From: an uncultured Synechococcus sp.
GTDB lineage: Bacteria; Cyanobacteriota; Cyanobacteriia; PCC-6307; Cyanobiaceae
DNA length: 9,000 nucleotides
Direction: 5' to 3'
NCBI GenBank assembly: GCA_937975655.1
Contig: CALJTZ010000274.1
Coordinates: 1-9,000 of the forward strand
Below are positions 4,701 through 9,000 of the stretch, piece by piece (positions within the stretch are counted from its first letter, which is position 1; each line of letters begins with the position of its first letter). Both the position numbers and the translations under genes were made by a program. The notes under the pieces were generated by a model. The model saw only the letters and a list, made by a program, of their open reading frames with translations, did not search any database and was not told the DNA's origin.

Positions 4701-7186
4701 ACGAACTCCATGTGTCATCTGCGCAGCTAGGAGCAGGCGCGAAGGGAACCATCGAGATCGGCCAGGATGGGTCCATTTACTACAATGCTGCTGGCAAGTT
4801 TGATGCCTTGCCCCAGGGCAGTAGCGCAACAGATACCATCACGTATACCGTGAGCGACAAGCTCGGCCTGCAAAGTACGGGACGTGTTGATGTGGCGGTA
4901 ACGGGCGTCAACGACGCACCGATATCAGCACGGGATAACTTTGTTGTTACCGAGGATGAACTAAAAACCAGTTTGAGCAGCCTGCTGCTGACGAACGATA
5001 CGGACATTGACCAAGGAGATCGCCTTGCAGTGTCTTCGTTTGATCGTGGGAGCGTTGCTGATGGTGTGCTGAGCTTGGTTGATGGAGAACTCAGCTTTAA
5101 TGCTGCTGGAACCTATGACAGCCTGTACAAAGGGCAGCTAGCCTCAGCCAGCTTCAGCTACATCGCCAAGGATCTATTCGGAGCCAATACAGACCGAGCT
5201 ACTGTTGATGTGACGATCATGGGGGCCAATGATGCCCCTGTCCTGAAGGCTTTCGCTCCACTGGCCACCACAGAGGGTGACAATACTGTATCCATTGGCA
5301 TTGGGGCTGTAGCCAGCGATGTAGATACCGGTGATATTGTTCGCTTTGATGAACTACCAGGGAAAGCGGCCTGGATTGCCGGCAGCAATGGCGGTCGGTT
5401 TACGGTAGACAACCAAGGCCAGCAGATTTCGTTCACTCCTGGCAAAGAATTTGAGTTTCTAGGGGCCGGGCAAACGCTCACAAGCGCCTACAGCTTTACA
5501 GCCAAAGATCTTTATGGAGCGGTGGTTCCCGGCCTGCTCAACGTGGTGGTGACAGGCGTCAACGACGCCCCAGAACTCAAGGGATCCAGCCCCTTTGTGT
5601 ATCGCATCAGCGAAGATTTCACATCCACGAGCCTAGACCTCGTGAGAGATGGCAAGGTGTTTGACGTGGATCGCAGCGATAAGCTCACGCTGAAATCAAT
5701 TACCTCAAATGGCCTCAGCACCGATGTTGCCGACCTCCAATCTGCACTCAATAACACCGGGATTGCCTTGACCCGCACTGCTGGACTAGAGGCCGGCGTA
5801 ATCACCGCAGACACCACAAAGAATTTCACAAGGGGAGGCGTTACTTACAACGAATACGACAAGCTTGACGAAGGAGAATCTGCCTTTGAAAAGATCAACT
5901 TTGAGTATCAGGATAGCAGCGGAGCCACTGTGATTGCTCCAGTAACACTGGAGATTCAAGGCCGCAATGATGCCCCGATTCGCCAAGACAGCAAAACCAG
6001 CACAGATTTAGGTTCGCAACCGCTCACCACCGCCACCCGCATCACCCAAGCGCAACTCTTGGGTACTGAAGATTGGTTAGGCAATCGCAATCTGACTTCT
6101 TCTTTTTATGACGTGGATGGCGACACGTTATCAGCAAAAGATCTGAAAGTAGTCTCTGGCGGCGGCACCATCACGGCAGTTGCTGGTACACCGGGCGCAT
6201 GGGACTACATGCCCGGCAGCTCAGGTGATGTGGTCCTGTCCTTCACGGTGACCGATGGCACAGCCAATCTGAACTCCAACGCCAATCTTGTAGTTAAAGA
6301 ACCCTTCTTGGCCGATGTGGACGCAGGCTATAAAATGGTACAAACCAACGGAAGCTGGGCTGTACAAAAGTTCGGCGAGGCCACTGGCAGCAACGGCGCC
6401 TTGATCGATGTCAAGGAAGGCCCTGCCCTTCAGCTCAACGATGGCCGAGGCAACAACTTTATTAATTCCTATTTACCAGAAGGCTATCAGGCCGTTGGCT
6501 TTGATGCCGACTACGTCGACGACAAATGGCAATTTGATTTGATCTTGCGTGGTGACGATCCGGTTACCGGGGATAGTGTGTATCGCGTGCAGCGCTTTGA
6601 AGATACTGGGGCCGCCCTGCGCAACACCAGCCAGATCAGCGCTGTGGACGTGGTGATGCTCGAGACCGAGCTCCATGTGGACTATTCTGATACAAACAAC
6701 TGGCGCCAGGTCGACATCAATGGCGATGGCCTCATGGGCCTGGATCTCGAGGGCTCAACCCTGGCAAGTTCAGGTGTCAACAAGGTGATTGATGCCGGTT
6801 CTGGCTTGATGCTCTTTGAAGGAACAAGCACCAAAGATCCTGCTTCGCTGGAGAATAGCCGTCTGCTCACCAGCGCTGATGGCACCAACGTCTTTACCCT
6901 GGAAGGCTACAAAGCAGCGGCGATCACAACGGATGGGGCGATGACCCAGGTGTTGTTCATGGGAGGGACCGCAGCCAGCACCTCCTTTGTGGCTCAATCC
7001 TTCAATGAGGAAGGACGTGCCCTAGGCAGTAGCCAGATTGTGGAGAGCCAAACCTTTAACGCCGCTCAACAGATGGGAGTGGCCGCCACAAATGAGCAAA
7101 TCAAGGTGGAACAGGCTGCAGATCCCAATTTCACAAGCTCTGTGCCCGATACAAATTCAGGCCAACTTCCAGAAGTTTCTCCTTAG
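1748..7186 (+). CDS. Giant VCBS/cadherin-like tandem-repeat surface protein (1812 aa)
   Basis: Probably a secreted or surface-attached calcium-binding adhesin; the substrate is unknown. The ATG at 1748 opens the frame and no Shine-Dalgarno is visible. There is no Sec signal peptide or membrane segment. Residues 1-127 hold an RTX-like turn (YVYGGGGNDTFQGS, about 30-43) followed by a 'YSGAISDYAF ... VQDLRIGSADGVDRYVGN' module (50-90) that resembles the 'YSGnrsDYt ... vtDtr.GspdGtDtl.nve' segment of many RTX proteins. Residues 128-1518 are 13 tandem repeats of the VCBS/tandem-95/cadherin-like class, most ending TITGVNDAP and carrying ND-D-DVD-GD calcium-type loops. Residues 1519-1812 are a C-terminal region with two related modules (about 1553-1639 and 1681-1775) flanking an EF-hand-like loop DINGDGLMG starting at D1656, somewhat like cyanobacterial Trp-rich C-terminal domains. 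The absence of a C-terminal RTX block is unusual for a type I substrate. The stop overlaps the convergent gene by four bases. Being a coding gene is nearly certain; the adhesin role is inferred. Confidence 0.93.
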   Translation: MANTTIATNSTVLIGGTGAEAFGLGPGATYVYGGGGNDTFQGSTSYTALYSGAISDYAFSSAIGDDASRILFVQDLRIGSADGVDRYVGNGALGFGFNPTATAGNQTIDLRSAADLLAALPANPNQLPIAFTDSIQLSEDTALRFNAVQNDQDPESDPLRAVGVFNPAGNLGLASLDVEGQITYSAIGKFDSLAAGETAIESFNYVVSDSRAGSDEGRVDVTITGVNDAPIARPDQIALTQNQARTFNPLTNDSDPDHADAIKIVSVSGQPSNQGLVTIGQDGQTLTYTAANRFNTLPSGQTTTETFTYTVEDKLGLSSQAQVNVTITGENDKPVVVNDTITLSEDQALSFNPSANDTDPDQGESVRTSAVTQTSSSSGDATVNQAGEVTYSAIGNFDSLPQGAIAKESITYTAVDGRGGSSTGTVDVTITGVNDAPVAVDDGIIVSEDATFTFNPSGNDPDVDAGDRVGNVTVTNPAGNKGVATLINGQVQYNPNGSFEDLPVGATATESFTYEVADSLGAKDQGLVSVTIKGVNDAPVAYADTVSVSENGSIQINPERNDTDVDRGDILRVTEVTNPETNKGQVTFEAGRVVYNATGRFDTLPEGASASESFSYKVSDGNGGVATSQVSVAITGVNDAPESNPDSYAVSEGGSISVNPASNDTDVDRDDTRTVTQVAGRSGARGSVSVDASGNVAYSAQDGFDSLARGETTAETFDYTVSDKLGATDQGQATVTVTGVNDAPVASDDHIVLSEEQILEAADGLMLANDRDVDRGDVLKVSGITADASNRGALSYTSATGRVVYNPVGKFDDLAEGQSKDINFSYTVADKDGATHQAQVKVTVTGVNDAPIAVNDRGTITQGGSYTFNPSSNDTDVDFGDTRRVTSVSNPTGNRGTASLNPINGEVSYASGTGFNYLAEGEQANETYSYTVSDRFGGSDRGDVTITITGKNDAPEAVNDVLTLNENQGIRFNPATNDRDIDNGDELHVSSAQLGAGAKGTIEIGQDGSIYYNAAGKFDALPQGSSATDTITYTVSDKLGLQSTGRVDVAVTGVNDAPISARDNFVVTEDELKTSLSSLLLTNDTDIDQGDRLAVSSFDRGSVADGVLSLVDGELSFNAAGTYDSLYKGQLASASFSYIAKDLFGANTDRATVDVTIMGANDAPVLKAFAPLATTEGDNTVSIGIGAVASDVDTGDIVRFDELPGKAAWIAGSNGGRFTVDNQGQQISFTPGKEFEFLGAGQTLTSAYSFTAKDLYGAVVPGLLNVVVTGVNDAPELKGSSPFVYRISEDFTSTSLDLVRDGKVFDVDRSDKLTLKSITSNGLSTDVADLQSALNNTGIALTRTAGLEAGVITADTTKNFTRGGVTYNEYDKLDEGESAFEKINFEYQDSSGATVIAPVTLEIQGRNDAPIRQDSKTSTDLGSQPLTTATRITQAQLLGTEDWLGNRNLTSSFYDVDGDTLSAKDLKVVSGGGTITAVAGTPGAWDYMPGSSGDVVLSFTVTDGTANLNSNANLVVKEPFLADVDAGYKMVQTNGSWAVQKFGEATGSNGALIDVKEGPALQLNDGRGNNFINSYLPEGYQAVGFDADYVDDKWQFDLILRGDDPVTGDSVYRVQRFEDTGAALRNTSQISAVDVVMLETELHVDYSDTNNWRQVDINGDGLMGLDLEGSTLASSGVNKVIDAGSGLMLFEGTSTKDPASLENSRLLTSADGTNVFTLEGYKAAAITTDGAMTQVLFMGGTAASTSFVAQSFNEEGRALGSSQIVESQTFNAAQQMGVAATNEQIKVEQAADPNFTSSVPDTNSGQLPEVSP
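2129..6301 (+). repeat. 13 tandem ~100-aa VCBS/cadherin-like repeats
   Basis: Repeat starts fall at residues 128, 230, 334, 437, 539, 641, 744, 851, 955, 1058, 1164, 1275 and 1410, with the last ending near 1518. Repeats 1-10 are 102-107 residues. Repeat 11 is 111, repeat 12 is 135 and repeat 13 about 109; these last three are divergent. The common pattern is P-x4-D near the start, S/T-E-D/N, F-N-P-x3-N-D-x-D-x-D-x-G-D, Y-x7-F-x-x-L-x-x-G, E-x-F-x-Y-x-V-x-D-x-x-G, and T-G-V-N-D-A. Repeats 2 and 8 lack the usual Glu-Asp pair at the start (TQNQ, TQGG). The DNA copies differ widely, so this is old duplication, with only short identical patches such as 3731-3751 against 4361-4381. Confidence 0.9.
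6404..7072 (+). repeat. Duplicated C-terminal module around a calcium-type loop
   Basis: Residues about 1553-1639 and 1681-1775 can be aligned: IDVKEGPALQL with IDAGSGLMLFE, EGYQAVGF with EGYKAAAI, VYRVQRFEDTGAALRNTSQI with FVAQSFNEEGRALGSSQI. Between them lies WRQVDINGDGLMGLDLEG, an Asp/Asn-rich loop of EF-hand or dockerin type. The order 'module, E-x-D-x-NGDG-x-G, module' recalls the Trp-rich C-terminal domain linkers of cyanobacterial surface proteins, but tryptophan is scarce here, so the family name is tentative. Confidence 0.55.
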
Positions 7187-7500
7187 ATCGGCTCAATCAC
7201 CGGCAAGAGCAACTGCCGCGACACATCGCACAGCCATGCTTCTTGTTCAACGCTGAGTTCGCGACTGGAGAGGGTATGGCCCCAGGCGTCCACTGCCACG
7301 ATGCCTTTGAGAACACTGGCCTGAATCGGCCGTAGCTCCGGCCGCTCACGGGAGATCACCTGCATCAGAATCTCCGGATTTTCTGGCAAGGGCTCTGTGC
7401 TGAGCTCCGTGATCAAGGATTCACCATCACCCAGATTCCAGCAGAGCACTCGCAGCTGCCACATCACCTGATAACGAAGCTCGCTTGCGTTGTTCTGCAC
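7183..7500 (-). CDS. Small unknown protein coupled to the RTX gene (105 aa)
   Basis: The GTG at 7498-7500 follows the TAA of the RTX gene (7501-7503) with no gap, which suggests translational coupling in one transcript; an in-frame ATG at residue 13 is an alternative start. I do not recognise the family. The protein starts MQNNASELRYQVMWQLRVLCWNLG, has two cysteines and four tryptophans, alternates charged and hydrophobic residues, and has no signal peptide, membrane segment or repeat. It therefore looks like a small soluble cytoplasmic protein rather than an exported one. Its position just after a secreted RTX protein would fit an accessory role such as helper or regulator, but nothing in the sequence shows this. 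Its TAA (7183-7185) overlaps the TAG of the giant gene on the other strand. Confidence 0.65.
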   Translation of the reverse strand: MQNNASELRYQVMWQLRVLCWNLGDGESLITELSTEPLPENPEILMQVISRERPELRPIQASVLKGIVAVDAWGHTLSSRELSVEQEAWLCDVSRQLLLPVIEPI

Positions 7501-9000
7501 TTAGCTAATGGTGATGTCTTCCGCCCCCAGATTGGCACCTTCGCCATTCTCGCTGAGCACGGCTACGGTGCGGCTGCCCTGGCTCCAATCGCCATTGGCA
7601 TCAAACAACAGCTGGCCCGTATCCGTGGCATAGGCCAGGCGGCTGCTGCTCACCGTACCCATGGCTTGGATATTGCCCATGGTGTCCACAATCACAGCCT
7701 GCTCCAGATTGCCCGTTCCGTTCACAACATCAGCTGCCGACACAAAGTGCACTGCCGCACCTTTGGTAAGCCCCGTGAGGCTGCTGCTCAGGGCAATGGT
7801 GTCGCCTTCGGAGCCATTGAAATCCACCAATTGATCGGTGCCGCTGAGCATATCAGCGCCCTTAAAGATGAATTGGTCGGCACCGCTACCACCCTTGATC
7901 ACATCATCACCCACACCGCCATGGAGCACATCGGCACCGCTCCCCCCCTGCACCGCATCATCACCAATGCCACCATCGAGGTTGCTGGCAATGGAAGCCC
8001 CAGTGATTTTGAGATTGTCATTGCCAATGCCACCCGAAAGGATGGAACTCTCACTCGCTTCCAGGGTCACGGCATCGTTACCGAGGCCCATCAAGAAACT
8101 GCTGCCCTGAGCACCACCGATCACCTGATCATTGCCAAGGCCAGTGTTCACATCACTATCCACAAAACCCTGGGCCGCCCGGAAGCCTTGGCCCTGGGCT
8201 GTGCCGATCACGGTGTCGTCCCCAGAACCGGTGGAAATGGAGGTATCCACAATGCCACCGCCCTCCACCGTTACGTCGCTGTCGTCGATCAGCAGCTCGA
8301 ATTGGTTGATGGTGCTGCGGGCTGAGCCATGAATGCGGTCGTTACCGGCACTGGTGGTGATCTCAGAGGCACGGATGCCCACGCTGGTGAGCTGATCGAT
8401 GGCATCACCATCGAAGCCATCCCAGCCAGAAAGATCCACGGTGAGGGTTGAAGATCCGAGCACATTGGTATTGGTTTCACCGTTGCTGCGCACCAACACA
8501 TCATCCACACCAATGGCATTGGCACCAATGGTGATTGTGAAGGGATCACTGCTTACATGATCGCCCAGGTTTTCAGCAGCAATGCCGGCTGTCACGCTGC
8601 CACCGATCACGTTGCTATTACCAAGACTGGTAATCTCGGCATGCTGGATGCCAACGGCTTCGGCATTCAGGCCGCCCACCAGCATCTCATCATTGTCGTT
8701 ACCCACCAGCAGTGATTGGGCGGCAACCTGGGCAAAGGGATTGGCCACCACGGTGAGGTAGTGGTCGTCGTCGCCGGTGCCCTGCAGGCCATAGGCGCGG
8801 GCATCCGCCTGCATCTGCGACACCAACTCGGCATCGCTGTAGGCCTCGGCGTTGGCCTCCACGCCCAGGGTGATGACGCCATCGCCATCGGTGAACAGGT
8901 TCACGTTCTGGAGGCCAATGGCGCGCGCCTCGGCATCCGCCTGGGATCCCAAAGCGCCATTGGCACTGGCCTGGGCATCCGCCTCAATGCTGATTAGGCC
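7501..9000 (-). CDS. RTX calcium-binding protein, C-terminal 499 residues
   Basis: The frame is open to base 9000, so the start lies outside the window; the TTG at 8950-8952 is internal. From the N-terminal side come Ala-rich units (SIEADAQASANGALGSQADAEARAIGLQ and VEANAEAYSD...QADARAYGLQ, read by their 'ADAxAxA...A.GLQ' pattern). Next are ~30-45-residue units of the form GI-xx-S-x-I-x-TG-x-GND-x-V-x-G-A, for example VGIRASEITTSAGNDRIHGS and ISTGSGDDTVIGTA. Then comes a classical RTX block (GGIGDDAVQGGSGADVL and following, about 7879-8036), and last a ~120-residue C-terminal domain with DQLVDFN, EGDTIALSS and LLFDANGDW. That order is typical of RTX proteins exported by a type I system through an uncleaved C-terminal signal; calcium binds the GGxGxD turns. 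No protease HExxH motif or other catalytic domain is visible in this part, so enzyme or adhesin activity cannot be assigned. A relative of its N-terminal part lies at 652-1071. Confidence 0.88.
   Translation of the reverse strand, partial: GLISIEADAQASANGALGSQADAEARAIGLQNVNLFTDGDGVITLGVEANAEAYSDAELVSQMQADARAYGLQGTGDDDHYLTVVANPFAQVAAQSLLVGNDNDEMLVGGLNAEAVGIQHAEITSLGNSNVIGGSVTAGIAAENLGDHVSSDPFTITIGANAIGVDDVLVRSNGETNTNVLGSSTLTVDLSGWDGFDGDAIDQLTSVGIRASEITTSAGNDRIHGSARSTINQFELLIDDSDVTVEGGGIVDTSISTGSGDDTVIGTAQGQGFRAAQGFVDSDVNTGLGNDQVIGGAQGSSFLMGLGNDAVTLEASESSILSGGIGNDNLKITGASIASNLDGGIGDDAVQGGSGADVLHGGVGDDVIKGGSGADQFIFKGADMLSGTDQLVDFNGSEGDTIALSSSLTGLTKGAAVHFVSAADVVNGTGNLEQAVIVDTMGNIQAMGTVSSSRLAYATDTGQLLFDANGDWSQGSRTVAVLSENGEGANLGAEDITIS
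7873..8385 (-). repeat. RTX GxGND/GGxGxD repeat block
   Basis: About nine calcium-type turns follow one another on the minus strand: SAGNDRIHG, GSGDDTVIG, GLGNDQVIG, GLGNDAVTL, GIGNDNLKI, GIGDDAVQG, GSGADVLHG, GVGDDVIKG and GSGADQFIF. The first five are widely spaced within the GI-x-S-x-I-TG type units. The last four are packed at nine-residue steps as in a regular RTX parallel beta-roll. Confidence 0.85.

Noticed and set aside
2129..6301. CRISPR or satellite-like DNA array
   Set aside because: The regular ~310-bp spacing is due to protein repeats; the DNA copies are too diverged and fully coding.
7201..7218. CGGCA...TGCCG inverted repeat just after the giant gene's stop as a terminator
   Set aside because: The stem is only five base pairs, no T-run follows on either strand, and it lies within the small minus-strand gene.
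7666..8325. Long plus-strand frame (219 residues, His/Ile/Thr-rich)
   Set aside because: It is antisense to the RTX block; its regular composition mirrors the minus-strand GGxGxD repeats.
652..9000. One RTX gene split by insertion of the giant gene
   Set aside because: For a simple insertion the N-terminal part would lie to the right of the C-terminal part on minus; here the N-terminal fragment is on the left, so the two pieces are separate genes.

Overview
The window looks like bacterial DNA, most likely from a picocyanobacterium (Synechococcus/Cyanobium type), with about 0.7 kb of foreign or mis-joined sequence at its left end. The cyanobacterial call is an inference. It rests on moderately high GC, very large RTX/VCBS-type surface proteins, short Ala-rich 'xGIxxSxIxTGxGND' repeats of the kind common in marine Synechococcus RTX proteins, and the lack of clear Shine-Dalgarno sites. 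No rRNA, tRNA, CRISPR array, transposase or marker gene is present to confirm the taxon.

Layout: (a) 1 to about 683 (+) is the end of one Gly-rich module and most of a second, of the type found in phage tail proteins. Its codon use (GGT/GGA, AT-rich spacers) differs from everything to its right. (b) At 666-683, inside a GGN repeat, it joins the antisense of a minus-strand gene. Both reading frames stop shortly after crossing this point, so the join looks like a chimera (assembly artefact or illegitimate recombination). (c) 652-1071 (-) is the N-terminal piece of an acidic, Ala-rich protein of the same type as the gene at the right end. (d) 1072-1747 is a 676-bp intergenic region with no convincing gene. 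It has an over-represented octamer (TGTATTGC, four copies in both orientations), a shared leader octamer (CTAGGTTC) upstream of both flanking starts, and a GC hairpin. (e) 1748-7186 (+) is one 1812-residue gene: an N-terminal RTX-like segment, 13 tandem ~100-residue VCBS/cadherin-like repeats, and a C-terminal pair of duplicated modules around an EF-hand-like calcium loop. (f) 7183-7500 (-) is a small unknown protein that starts directly after the stop of gene (g) and overlaps the end of (e) by four bases. (g) 7501-9000 (-) is the C-terminal ~499 residues of an RTX calcium-binding protein that continues past the window.

Together, (c) and (e)-(g) look like a cell-surface or secreted-protein locus. 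Two kinds of Ca2+-binding repeat protein lie tail to tail, both without a Sec signal where the N-terminus is visible, which suggests type I secretion. No transporter gene is in the window. Nothing here amounts to a demonstrably new system. The most useful observations are the chimeric join, the domain layout of the giant protein, the small coupled unknown gene, and the repeated intergenic motifs.
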